Positions 1-12,035 of a stretch of DNA of 64,000 nt are shown here, in pieces; positions within the stretch are counted from its first letter, which is position 1; every line of letters starts with the position of its first letter. Where the stretch lies: the NCBI GenBank assembly GCA_964304625.1, contig OZ199840.1:620001-684000 (forward strand), read 5' to 3'. Made by a program: the position numbers and the translations under genes. Source of the stretch: Kudoa neothunni. Its lineage: Eukaryota > Cnidaria. The notes beneath the pieces were generated by a model that made no database searches, was not told the origin of the DNA, and saw only the letters and a program-made list of their open reading frames with translations.

Positions 1-679
1 AAAATTAGGGATTTGAGATAATGAGAGAAAACGATAAATCTAGCCACGAATTTCAATCATTTTGTGAATGAAGTTGATACCATTTTTACTGGTTCATCTG
101 ATAAAACATATGAATCTGCGTTTGAGAAAGATATTAAAGATTCAAAAACCAGTAAAAGTGACTTTTAATGGAATTTTAATAAACCTTAAATCTTTATTGT
201 TGGTGCTTAAACATAATAAAATCAACCATCTGATTTAATGATGCATTTTATACGCGTCCAAAATATGCTCGATTTCTTTATTATTTTTTTCATCAGCATT
301 ATTGAAAATATAATAGAATACATCATTGTGTATTGAAGGACACATTTAACGAGAGATTCGATTGATGTGGACCTTATATAATTCAACGAATGTACCGGAG
401 TCTTGATTTCAATGGTAATCCACTAAGACAATCAGAAACCGCTGTCGGAATTGTTTGTTTTAGCTGAAGGTAAAGAAATCTATCGTCAGTAAAAGAAAGA
501 TTTAAAGAAACTTCAAGATGTTTATTTTTCGATGATTTTCAAACTAGGTAAACACCAGAGAAGTTGATAAATCTTATTTATATATATATATATATATATA
601 TATGGGTAATTTGAGCGAAGAAAGTGCCAAAGTTCCTTTTACCTATTAAGATAAAACGACTGAATTAACATTTTGACGC
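1..679. other. AT-rich stretch, no intact gene; TA microsatellite
   Basis: No open coding region is supported here. A perfect TA dinucleotide run lies at about 580-602. The stretch directly precedes a recognisable piggyBac remnant and may contain its more decayed N-terminal half, but no conserved motif could be placed. Confidence 0.5.
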
Positions 680-1460
680 ATTTGTGAAAACTGTTCCACT
701 TTAAACGATATCTTTATAAAGTCAGCGAAATATGGATTTAAATTCCTCTTATTAGTTGATTTGACTCAAAATTATGCTATAAATTGTCCCCATATCTTCG
801 TAAGAATTGAAATGAAAGTGTTCGAATTTCAAATGTTGGCGAAAATATTGTATTGTCAATATTCTAACAATAATGTCTTTGAAGATAAACGTAGCATACA
901 ACTTCTTCACATTTTTTCGGCTTTACTCAAAATTACTAGACATGAAGTTGACCTATTTAGGAACTCTATGACAACAAAAGGGAAATCCTCATGTGCTCTA
1001 TTCTCCAACAAGACCTTTATATAAACTAAGTATTTTTTTAATGATTACTTCATAAGATAAACAATAGAAATAAATATTTTATTCTTTATCCAATTGATAC
1101 AGAACATACAAAAACATAAAACGATCCACCAACAAAATTTAGAATAATTTTTTATAGTAAAGAAGACGGAGGTATAGATACTATTGATCGAGTGCTAGCT
1201 TCTGATTCTATACGTAAATAAAAACCGAAGATGGTTAGCAACTATATTATACAATGTGGTAGATTTAACTATGGATAATGCATTTTCGGTATTTATAAAT
1301 ATATTTAGTTGCAAAAAACATATCTTGTCGTTGTTTCTTAAAAAAATTCCTGAAGTATTGTATCAGCTACTTATTGAGAGAGATTTAAAGGATCATAACG
1401 TTGTCAACACAAAACGGTCCCAAAAATATGATAGGAAAATTATTGAGATTACTTCATAAG
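680..1460 (+). pseudogene. piggyBac-type transposase remnant (C-terminal half)
   Basis: Fragments in different frames match successive blocks of the DDE_Tnp_1_7 (piggyBac/PGBD) transposase. Near 712-790 is a KYGFK-like block followed by the strand that normally reads like YxxNxxxYTG. Near 1165-1185 there is a GGIDTIDR-like block corresponding to the family's GGVDtvDq motif. After a frame change at about 1205-1290, an RRW...LYN..DLTMDNAF stretch matches the family's RWPm.iFYNmLDia.iNAf block. Stops and frame changes mean it cannot encode an active enzyme. Terminal repeats were not located. Family assignment rests on motif order, which is clear; exact ends are uncertain. Confidence 0.6.
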
Positions 1461-1957
1461 AGAAGAGAATAAAAAATATTGTTGCGCTGTTATATTTTCC
1501 AATATCATGCAATAAATAAATGTTTAACCTGTGTAAAATTAATTTTTATTTATAATATATATTATGTTTGGTTTATTTCAATAAGAATCTATTATTCTGT
1601 GTTATTGCCCCATTGGTAAAAGCCGAGAAACTCTTTTCCGTTTCAACTTTTCGAAAATATCCAAAGATACAATAATAAAAGGAATTACTATAAAATTTGA
1701 TACTATTTAATCCTAATTTTTCGAACAAAAAATCAATTTTATTTAATAAGATCATCTTTAATTCGAATATCAATAGAACCCAGAAACTTTAGTCTTTATT
1801 AGGCGGGTTTTTCGTTAACACAGATTTTTAAGAATATTTTTTTGAGAGAGAAATAATACATCGAGGTAAAAGTATTCAAATAATAAAGATTTGTTTAAAA
1901 AAATAAAAAATTTAAAAAAACTTGTGATGTTTCTTAATGACATCAAGTCTAGTCGTC
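1461..1957. other. AT-rich spacer, no gene seen
   Basis: The stretch lies between the first piggyBac remnant and the stop codon of the minus-strand module gene. Only low-complexity A/T tracts and short meaningless ORFs are seen. It presumably includes the 3' untranslated region of that gene. Confidence 0.4.
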
Positions 1958-4900
1958 TTACTTTTTCATCACAACGGATCCAACAATTACTGTGAAAACA
2001 ACTGCTCCCCACAATTGCTGCTACAATAATTCTAAACAACCATTAATCAATTTAATAATGAAAAAGGTTACATCATCTGATTACTAGGCCTAAATAATAA
2101 TTGATAAATAAATGAAGTAGTGATTGTTATATAATACTTTGCACTATTCTTTTCACCTAAGAAAAAGGTCACTTTATTTATTATATACAATATTTTTCTT
2201 ATTACCTTGATTAATTTCCGCCACTCCAAAATAATCTTCATCAGCCTCAAGATAAACAGTCAAATGATAGTTATTATTTTCAGGCACGCCCGTAATGTCG
2301 AAACTTTTACAACTTGGAAATGATTCACACTGTGAAGTCGTGCTCATGCATGATTGTTCCATTAAATTTGATTTTGCACTAGAATTACGTAATTCCCATT
2401 TACATTTGGAGTCACCCAGTTATTTTGGTGGAATGTGCGGTCTCTATAGTCAAGGTAATTCCATCACGCGTTATAGAAACATCTAAAACTTTTTGAACAT
2501 CGGTAGGGTTGCCTTTAAATCTTATCTAATAGAAAATGTTATTGATTCATATTAATACATTCATAATATTAGTTAAATTTCTATTACTCGAAGGTATTTC
2601 AATAGTGGCTTCAGATGATTTTCCTAACGCGGTTACTATAACTTTGTATGGGTATCTTGCGCGGTAATCAGTTGTAAACACAATAGAACTGCACATTGGC
2701 ATTTCTAAACATCCACTAATATTGGTGTTTGTATTTTTAGCATTTTCTGGTGCATCGTTAGCTATTCCACCTGTTCTGGCTACTTTAGATGACTCCAAAT
2801 TTGATTCTTTTGTTTTTTGAGATGGTTGTGAACTTGGTTCTGCAACATTGCTAGGTGTATCAGATACTGGAGAAACTTCGGGAGATTTAGGTTTAGGTAA
2901 TACTTCAGATGGCGCGGGTTCTGTCGCTGATTGAGGATCTGACACTTGTGGTGTTGAAGGAGGAGAAGGAGGAGAAGGACACATTAAAACACGCTCAAAA
3001 TTCATCTTTCATTTTAACTTGAACCTCATATTGGCATGATGCTGGAGTATCTGTTGACAGCTCTGCATTCACCTCGAATCCTTCCAAATTAAATTTATAT
3101 GTAACGTTTAAAGTTGCCAATTCTAAATAAATATAAGTGCAAAATTTTATTTGAAAATGTACTCATTTGAACTGCACTGTATATGTGTTCTGCATAGTCC
3201 TTGTGAGCAATTACTTTAATATCGTATTGCACACCAGGCTCCAAGTCAACTATTTTTTTTGTATCCTTACACCATCCTCTACATGGATTGCTATCTTCAC
3301 ATTCGGCGGGATAGTAATAATCCTTTCCAGCCAAGCTGATATAATATTCACATGTTGGTTCTTCCGATTTTTCAGTTCCGACGTTACCTTCTACAGCTTT
3401 CAACGATATATCCGATGTTGTTGTTATTGGAACAGTAGAAACATAACTTTTATCATCATTAATGGCTTAAAGAATGTTAAACTTTTATTTTTATGTAGAG
3501 ATACTTACTTGTTCGAATAAATATTTTTTCTTTAAATTGGGTCGGGTCACTTATTCCCAATGAAGCTACTTCAATAATGTAAGGTTTTCCTGCCTCAAGA
3601 CCAGTGACAGCCAGTTTAGCTTCCTCTTTTTTGCAACTTCCTCCGTTGATCATTAGTTAAATTACTACCATCAGGACATTTAGAAGTAGTAGTAGTAGTA
3701 GTAGTTGCTGTTCCAGTAGATTTAGGTTTATCGGCAAGGTAATGAGTAAAAGTAGGGGTTCCATCCGATCCAACTTTAAAGAATGATGAATCAAAGGTGA
3801 CTCCAACCTTTGTAAACTCCGATAATAATCCAACTCCCGTTTCGGTTATGGCTAATGATATTTAAATTATGGAAACATAACAATCTTTAATTGATTAATT
3901 AGTACCGTATTTATTTTGTTTAAATCCATCATAAGTGTTGCCCTCCTTTTTTTCTAAATCATGATGCCTTGTTTGTATCAAAATGGTGTAAACCGATTTG
4001 GCAGCTGACACATTTAAACTGACATTTTTGCAAGGAGCATAACATTCACCATCGTTGTTTCCACAATTTGACTCAAATGCGACGTCGTTTGCCGCAGCGG
4101 CTGCATCTTTGACTTTGAAGATGCAGATCTCGTGAGAATGTGCATTAGTAAACTTTACAGTAATCTGTTTTTCATCATCAGACTTTTTTGTCAAGTAAAA
4201 CTGTGGTTGATAAATATCGATGGCTTTTTTCATATATTCATTAGGCATGTTATAAAAAAAGCTGGGGTAGTGAGTACATCTAACCTCATAGTGTGGAATT
4301 AGAAGGTCAAAAGCGACTGAATTTGCAGCAGTAGTTTGTGTATCGCAATCGGCCGCTGGTGTGCCTGCTTCATAATTCATACTTTTGTAGTAAATTGGGC
4401 AGGCTACTGGAGTGCATGTTTTCGTAGCTAGCTTTAGTTTACCCGATTCAGCTTCCGTGAAACAAAAAATTGAGGGTTCACCAGCAATGCTAAAGAAGCA
4501 ATCTAAAAAATTGTTTTTATCAAAGTTACGTGTAGACAGACCAAACACTCTTCCACTTTTTTCATCTTCCGCGGTATTAGGTTCAGTTGCACTTGTTTTG
4601 ATAACTACGTGAACGTAACTGGTTCTTGGAGAGAATTTATTATATTCTAGTTTTATATCTTCGCCTGAACATGCTCGAATACATTCATTTTTAGGATCAC
4701 TAGTATTTTTATTTTCGGGACAATCATCGATTTTTGCAAATTCAAGATTATCACCATTTTTTCGTTGATTTCCTGATGTGGCAAAACTTTTCAGAAGGAG
4801 TGTAGCTATCCCCTCCTAGAATAAGCTGCACTTTGAATTTATTTGGGCCAGTTTCTTTAACAATTTGATAACTGATTGTTTCAGTTGATGAGGATGGGGA

Positions 4901-5111
4901 TGTGGGTGATGTAGAAGATACTGACGTAGGAGATGTTTGTGTAGAAGGCGACGAACCAGAGGATTGTTGAGAATCGGCTTGTAAAGATGGTACTGAAAGG
5001 CGTGATTCTTCGAAACATGCTTGATTAATGAGGACTACAAGTTATAAATAAAGTAAATAATAAAATTTTAAAGTTACTTAGTATGAAAAAAAGTTTAGAT
5101 AACAACAACAT
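1958..5111 (-). CDS. Secreted/type I membrane protein of repeated Cys-containing beta-sandwich modules
   Basis: Not a family I recognise by name. Exon 1 (5078-5111) encodes MLLLSKLFFIL and completes a signal peptide with exon 2 (3906-5034): A|TC then LINQACFEES. A Ser/Thr/Pro-rich linker follows, then at least five related modules. Each has spaced cysteines and a strand such as YVHVVIKT, VYTILIQT, KPYIIEVAS, YDIKVIA or YPYKVIVTA, which resembles fibronectin III strands. Further exons are 3509-3851, 3163-3465 and one from 3122 downwards; introns are 40-54 nt and fall in phase 1 at module borders. A Pro/Ser-rich insert sits near 2780-2990. The final exon (about 1958-2031) encodes a hydrophobic helix ending VVMKK. 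At least four or five places need one base dropped to keep frame (4810-4813, 3641-3651, 2996-3012, 2415-2417, 2007-2010). Likely a surface or adhesion protein (inference). Confidence 0.6.
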
Positions 5112-6019
5112 TATATATAATATTTAACTGATAATTAATAAAACTATAGACGTATATACTAAATATTGTATAGAAGGATTATCTAAAACGTCAATCCATG
5201 AATGCATTCACATTATTGATGATTCAAAGTAAACATTCATTGAACGGTGAAAAACAGTCCAATAATATACATACATATATAGCAAATTTAACAATCGGAA
5301 TTTATTTAATAATGGAGACAAATATGCGAATATTTTGTATTACTACTTTGAAATAAAATAAAATATATTTTATACATAATATAATCTAACAATAAAATAA
5401 AAAGTGGTTCTTAACAAGCTTTATAAAATCTATTATACAAGACACTTCACAATAAAGTAAAAAGAGCAGCCTAAACGTGCGAGTTGACGAACTAAACAAT
5501 TTTCTAAATAAAAATTTTTTAATAATTCTAATTCTCTTGTTCCCAAATTTATACTTCTAGTTTAAAAATTATGTTTAATTGAAATAATTTTTTATTCCAT
5601 CTGCAAAAATTTTCTATTCGCATAAAATGTTTAAATGTAACTTTAAACATTCACCATCATGGGCGCCAGCGTGAAAAAATTCAAACAATGATCATGACTT
5701 CATCTACATATTTACGAAGTTATTTAATTTTATTAATTACAAGAATAGAAAAATTCCTTTATTTTACATAAGCGGTATCTGCTTTTTTGTCTAACATTTC
5801 GGGGTAATGATCGACATTATCAAATATGATTGATTCAGATAATTTGTTAATTCTATTCTGAGTAGAATAACTAAAAGACTCTTTATTCGTTGATGAGTCA
5901 TGGGAAAAGCGTCCACACTTTGTTGCTACATTTTATTTTTTATAATGAATTAAATGTTCACTTAAGGACTCTGTAACAGACAAAAGTTACATTAATTCAT
6001 TATTGGGAATTCCTTTAAC
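5112..6019. other. AT-rich intergenic region
   Basis: The stretch lies upstream of the module gene and presumably carries its promoter. No recognisable gene, RNA gene or repeat was found. Confidence 0.4.
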
Positions 6020-7090
6020 TTTTTAATTTCGACGATATAACAACCAATCATTCATTATAGTCGTGTTCAAACTCCAAAGGAATATATCCACGTAAAATTT
6101 ACGTTGCTTGTGGTTTAATTTATATAAAACCACCAACATATCCGATAGGTCTACCCCGCCCATATTTGTGTTGGACTCGGACACAACATTAGGGCGTTTA
6201 ATGGTAATCATTCTTCTTGTACGTCTATCAAATCTTTTTATTGTTCCGACTGGCTCTGAAGAAGAATGTGTGGAAGAAAATGTAACTACAGAACCATTAT
6301 ACCATTGAGTCATTATAATTCCGTTGGGGTTATCCTGCAAACTTTCGTATGACTTTTGACCTTTTTACCAAATGGATTGGGAGGTATCGATCGACAATTT
6401 TTAATGCTATTTCTTCCTACAGTTTTGACAGATTAGATATTTCGCTCTTCCAAAATTGTTTATAAAGGGGTAGATGCGAAAAAATTGTTGAGGTGCACGA
6501 CGGAAGTTTTATGGTTTGGAAGGCTCCCACAAATATTACAACTAAATCACCAGAAATTAGCCACTTGAATTATCAACTTTTAGAGCTTTTCTTTAATGCA
6601 AAATGTAATCATACATCAGGCCACTTGTCCCACATTTTGAAAACATTTAAACCCCATATTTAGTTGTTTTTTTAGACAGGTATTGTTTAGCTTTACATTT
6701 CCGCTTGAAAAGTATCATTTTCCCATCAACTGAATGATAAATTTGGGGTTTACTTTTAAAAACGCTAACCAAAGATATTCCTAGAAAGGTGGAATATTAG
6801 CGAACCGATCATAATTGGGTGATGCTTGATCATTTGCTATCCTCTCATTATTGTGAAAATGAATTAACCTTGAGAATTTATCAAAACGATTTCTAGGAAA
6901 GACGTTCGAAACATGTGGGTGATCAAATGCTTTGCTCCGAAAACAGCGGTAACGCGGCATTCTTACGATTCCCATTGGGATAATAACTACACGAAATTTT
7001 CGAATTTCACTAAAATCTGCGAGCAAATTTATAACTCATTTGATTTTATCAACAGTTTTAGCAGTTGTAATTATTTCGATCAATGTTACG
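6020..7090 (-). pseudogene. piggyBac-type transposase remnant (PGBD4-like)
   Basis: Two minus-strand blocks lie in the correct order. At 6781-7026 an EIRKF..V.IPMGIVRMPR block followed by NVFPRNRF.KFSRLIHFHNN matches the start of the transposase domain, where the family has MGI...P and sR.RF..i.rfLhF.dn. At 6023-6340 an NPNGIIMTQWYNGSVV block, then NTNMGGVDLSDMLV.LY and WSLNTTIMNDWLLYRR, match the C-terminal end of the catalytic domain, including the MGGVDl.D signature. The catalytic centre between them (6341-6780) is heavily decayed and out of frame. It is a dead copy, and the clearest piggyBac remnant in the window. Confidence 0.75.
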
Positions 7091-7099
7091 TCAAATAAG

Positions 7100-8042
7100 A
7101 ATTTAAAATAATCGATTGAAAAGAAAAACTCTTGAACATCCTCCCAATTATCCAGTGTGACAACGTCACTCGGAATAGAGGTAGCGGGTCAGAGTCTTTC
7201 ATGTGTTAATTCAATGTTTGCGTTATCGTCACACTAAAAATCATCTAATGAGACATAAAAATTAACAATGTTTAAGTTTGTTAAACAACTAATCTAAACA
7301 TTAGGCACTGTGTAAGGGCTAGACAAATTAGTATCAGGCAAAACTATCAGTTCGGTGAGAGTATAACCATCATTTAGTTGGGTAACGTCAAAGTTGAGAA
7401 TCACTTTGTTTTAAAAACGAGGTGCAAATACCTAGAGTTCAGTTACAGAAACACGTAATTTTTTATATATTTATTCAATGCGTTTTTAAATTTTAATTTA
7501 CAGGTAAGAAAATAAATATTTACGCAGTTGTATAAATTTAAATATTTTGTTTCGATATTTTTAATAATAATAATGCAATAAGCCAAACACCAATATGGTT
7601 TTGTCAATCCATAATGTAGAAAAGTAAATTATAATAAAAATATTTAACTTTTTTTTAAATTCATGTTTACCTTTTTTTGACGACAAAGAAATCATAAAAT
7701 TAAAAAAACATCGATAAACTTTGTATAATTAAGATTCCACGAAAATAATAATAAATTGTTACTTAGGACGACTATTGAGTATTGGTGTGAAAGAGCAAAA
7801 ATCATATCTGGAACAATAAAAGAAACTTTAGTATACGCGATTAACAAAAGATTTAGAAATTTTTATTCATTTATCTAGATAGTTAGGAAACACTGCTTTA
7901 AAGAGTTTAATAAAAAATCGACGATTTAATTTTTTATAATAAAAAACAATATGTAACGTAGATCAACAAAATAAAAACAACAATGTTTAAAAAAATAAAA
8001 AATAGTACGATATCAATAAAATTTAATGTAATATCTTCGATA
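7100..8042. other. AT-rich intergenic region
   Basis: No gene is seen. The part nearest 8042 is presumably the 3' untranslated region of the neighbouring minus-strand membrane protein gene. Confidence 0.35.
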
Positions 8043-9802
8043 TTAATTTATTTGTTTAAAATAAAATATCTTAAACGGCAATTTTTCTCGATAGAAAAAA
8101 GCACCAATAATCACCAGCAAAATTAGAAGACCAATTCCAATTGGAATATATATGTAGGCGACTTTAATGTGAGTATTATTTTGGTGTCGAGGTTGAGAAT
8201 TTTCCATTTTAAAACTGTTGTCTTCTACTATCAATGGTCTATCATCGCTAATAGTTGCTAACAATTTTTCTAACTTATTCCTTTCATTATCCAATTTGGC
8301 TAAATTTAATTTAATTTTTTTGTTGATCTGTTGATTTGCAACACCAATATCAATAATTTTGTTGTCGAAAATGTCCATTTCATATACATAGGATTTTATG
8401 TTGGTAAGATTTCTTGAGGAAGAATACGTGTATTCATTTTTCCCATATGGATTGAAACAATCCTGAAAGTAGTCAATATTTTGTTTCAATAAACCGCCGA
8501 TAATATATTCCAAAGAAGCAAACACAGTATATTCAAGTTTTCTACTTTGCTTATACCCAATAGCTTCATAAAGTGTGGTTAGATGAGTTGATTCGAGTAC
8601 TTTAATTTTTTGTTCCATCTCTGAAATTAATTTTAGTACATTTCTAACTGTAGATGAATCCTCCATTAGACGACTGATGGTTGCTCTCATTCTAGCAATA
8701 ATAATTTCAAAAGGTCCTATTTTTGAGATGGGAAGAGAAGGTCTATGTTGTGTTATATTTTTAAGATAGAGATCGAATTTTTCAATTGCTATATTAACGT
8801 CATTGAACAAGTAGTTTGAAAATTTTTGGGTTGCATTTTTGATAGATTTTAGGTTGGCGTCTATTTTCTCGAACGAGACACCTTTAATTCGGTCTATAAA
8901 TACTCCTGCAAGTGAATATTTTTCGGCGGCTTGGTTTTTGAAGTCAGCTATTTCAGTAGAGTGAACAGAAATCGCTTTTTGAATGATGTCATATTCCTTT
9001 AGGAGTTTTTGTAAACCAATATCCAACTGAGGAACACGTGGAAGATTCTTACATGCTTTTTTTATAGTTTTTGTAACATTTTTTAATTCAGTCATCGCTT
9101 GTTCCATCGTTTTTTCATAATTTACACTTGAATCTATCTGTTTGTAGTCGATGTTATGTTGATGGTTGGTTTGTGCACATAGACCTTGGGCCAATTTAAT
9201 ATTTTCGGCATACTTCTCTATGACTCCTTTAATTGTCATAACATTATTATCATCCATTCTCATTTTATCTAGATAATCCATTGTTTCGCGCTTCTCATCA
9301 ATAAAAATAGTAATTGCATTTTTCGTTTCTTTTAGGGATGTGTCCCAGCCATCCATCGTTTGGTAATGCTCGGTGAGTGCCTTATCTAACTTTTCATAGT
9401 TATCGAGGACGAATCTTGCATTCATAAAAAATTTGTATGTTGTGGTAACTTCTTCAAGCCCTTTGCTTAATTCTAATTGGTTGGGATAATTGGCGAAGTT
9501 ATTATTATCAAATTTTGTATATATTTCTGTTATATTGCAATAATGGAATTGCTTGTCGTTGATATTGTAATTTTCTAGTCTGTATCTTGTGAATGGTGCA
9601 TTGATATTGTCGACACAATATTTTTGATACAAATTCTTGGAAGAGTCCTTCGGTGAAGCTTCATCTGGAAGAGTCGCACACGTAAGTGTAGGTGGTCTTT
9701 GGAAGAGAATAACTATAAACATGATTTTTATCTACATTCTTCTTTATTGTATATAAAAAAATGTTTACCCAATAAATAAACAAAACAGAAAGTCGAACTC
9801 AT
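8043..9802 (-). CDS. Type I membrane protein with long helical ectodomain (unrecognised)
   Basis: Two exons. Exon 1 (9769-9802) encodes MSSTFCFVYLL and ends in phase 1. After a 56-nt GT-AG intron (9713-9768), exon 2 (8043-9712) is one uninterrupted frame of about 556 codons. The joined start makes a signal peptide (FCFVYLLVILF, likely cleaved after TCA) that neither exon shows alone. The roughly 480-residue ectodomain is rich in Lys, Glu, Asn and Ile, predicted mainly alpha-helical or coiled, with a few scattered cysteines and several N-glycosylation sequons. Near the C terminus is one hydrophobic helix (IYIPIGIGLLILLVIIGAFF) and a short basic cytoplasmic tail. I recognise no named family. 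It lies tail-to-head with the module gene at 1958-5111 and shares the same 34-nt signal exon design, suggesting a surface role (inference). Confidence 0.75.
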
Positions 9803-10540
9803 GTTGACGATGAGTCCAAACGTGACTTTGTCGCCTTTTATTGATTATTGAATCGGTCCTAACACTATTAAAATATAAGTGATTTGAACCTCATTTGTAA
9901 GCATAAGATCTGACGGAGCATTGTTTATTGATTCACTGTTTGAATACTGTGTTACTACAATGACATATTCCGTATTATGCTACAATCAAATAAAGCATTA
10001 TGCTCCTACAAGTTACTTAATAGTTTATAAATGTCAATTACCTTAAAAAAAAATCAATCATTTAATTAAGATTTTATTTTGACATTCATCTAATAGTATT
10101 AACAACCCGAATAAATCCAAGTTTGCCATACAGACTAACGCTTATTCGTCGAAGAGATATTATTGTTTTATTAGCCATTAAAATAGTGAAATTATTATTA
10201 TTTTGCTGGTTTCTCAACCTAAGATAGTTTGATGACAAATTTGGACCTACTTGTAAATACCAATTTTTCGTGTTTCCGTTATTTTATTATTTATTTATTG
10301 GTATTATAAATGAGGCTAAAATAAGAATAAATTCAACGAGATTTATTGTATTTATTTAGGATGACAAAATCTTTCTTGCGACATATATTCGTTAAATCAA
10401 GTTTCATTATTTCTCCTTAGATTGCCGACTAGCGATCATTAAAATTAATAATTGATGAAATATTTGATTTGTGTGTGTTGTTTACGACACAAAATCTCTT
10501 TCAATACTGTACGTTTCAACTTCAACCGTACGTGGGGTCT
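9803..10540. other. Intergenic, no gene seen
   Basis: The stretch lies upstream of the minus-strand membrane gene and ends at the mariner terminal repeat. It is AT-rich without recognised features. Confidence 0.35.
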
Positions 10541-11820
10541 GTTAAAAAAGTATCGAGACTAGTCTAATATTGAGTATTAAAAGTTATGATCAAATTCGAC
10601 GTCGCGTGATCAAATGTCTGAGAATCACGAACAGCGGATTTGTATAAAGTTTTGAGTTAAACTTGGCAAACCACTACGGAAACATATTTTATGATTCAAA
10701 ATGCATTTTTAAATGAGTCTATGAGTCGATATAGAGTTTATGTGTGGTGTAGAATATTTAAATCGGGAGAAATATCTGTTGAAAGCAATGATCACAATGG
10801 AAGACCCTTATCGAGCAAAAATACTGAATTAACTAAAATTGTAAAATATTTAATTAATTCAGATAAAACACAAACTATGAGGGAAATTAATGAAGAAACA
10901 GGAATTTCACTTGGGTCATGCCACGCAATTTCAACGGATGATCTTGGAATGAGACGATTTGCGGTCAAGTTTGTTCCACGTTTGCTTACGAAAGAACGGA
11001 AAAAATAACTTTATGAAATTTCATGTAACCACCTCCAAAGAGTATCAGAATATGATAAACTAATGTCCTTTATCATTAATGACGATGAGACGTGGGTTTC
11101 CGACTATGCCCCAGAAACCAAGTCGCAATCATCCGAGTGGAAGACTCCATCATCACCACGACCGAAAAAAAGCACGGCAAGTTAAAAATAAAGGTTTTAT
11201 TGTATTTTTTGGCACAATGGGAATTGTTACTTAGTTAGGAATATGCACCTGAGGGCCAAACGGTAACTAGTGAATATTATCTAATGTTCTACGCCCCCTT
11301 ATAGACGCTATTCGCAGAAAGATACCTGAAATGCCGAGCAGTGATGGTTGGACTCTGCATCACGATAACGCTTCTGCTCATTCATCTACTAAAATTCAAC
11401 GATTTCTGTCCAAATTTAATATTGAACAACTCCATCATCCACCACATTCTACGAATTTGGCACCCTGTGACTTTTTTTGTTCCCGATGATAAAGTTTCAC
11501 TTAAAGAGAAAAGATTTTCTTCGATTACAGAAATTAAATAAAATGAGATGAAGGAATCATTTTCCCTCCAAAAAACAGACTTTTCTCAAAGTTTCCAAAA
11601 TTAGAATAATTGTTGGAAAAAGTGAATTGATTGGGAAGGTGATTATTTTGAAGGGACATAAATCCAATAGTTATAATTGTAGATATTTTTTTGAACAGAC
11701 CGCGAATAATACAACAAAAACTTACTATTAACAATTGTTAACTTATTTTTTTAATAAATTTATATTTTATTCATAATTAAATTACTGATGTTTGGCCATA
11801 TTAAAAAATACTTTTTTACC
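10541..11820 (+). mobile_element. mariner-type DNA transposon, inactivated, with terminal inverted repeats
   Basis: The left end reads GTTAAAAAAGTATC at 10541-10554. The right end, as reverse complement of 11806-11824, reads ATCGGTAAAAAAGTATT. The ends share GTAAAAAAGTAT-like sequence facing inward, the expected inverted repeat. Between them is a mariner transposase coding region in several frames. A roughly 1.3-kb element with short inverted repeats and a single transposase is the normal mariner layout. The flanking TA target duplication could not be assigned with confidence. Confidence 0.75.
10691..11700 (+). pseudogene. mariner transposase, DD34D, broken by frameshifts
   Basis: The N-terminal part (10691-11008) carries the paired helix-turn-helix region: WCRIFKSGEISVE, GRP, and DLGMRRFAVKFVPRLLT just before the catalytic domain. 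The first catalytic Asp lies in INDDETWV near 11078-11100, in a new frame. The second Asp is in HHDNASAH (11359-11382). The third is in LAPCDFF (11458-11478). The spacing between second and third Asp is 34 residues, the DD34D signature of true mariner. The C-terminal GDYFEG-like block is recognisable near 11635-11660. At least two frame changes and several stops make it non-functional. Confidence 0.8.
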
Positions 11821-11824
11821 GATC

Positions 11825-12035
11825 AATTACACCAGCAAGAATTATACTTCACCCTCTAATGGACTTGAGGTACTATACACTCCAAGTCGATATTCATTCT
11901 TTCTTTAAATGATGCATTATCATCAAAAGTTCAAGAAATATTCGTTAATATTCCTAATAATTAATACATATTCTGCTATCTAAGATTTGAAAGTAATCAT
12001 GACTTATCTGTGAACACAAAATTTATTTCCAACAA
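11825..12035. other. Transposon-rich spacer
   Basis: A short AT-rich stretch between the mariner end and the next piggyBac fragment. No feature is recognised. Confidence 0.3.

Noticed and set aside
3620-4860. Tiny 16-31-nt introns explaining the frame offsets in the module gene
   Set aside because: Keeping the sequence and dropping a single base preserves the cysteine spacing shared by the other modules better than removing the segments.
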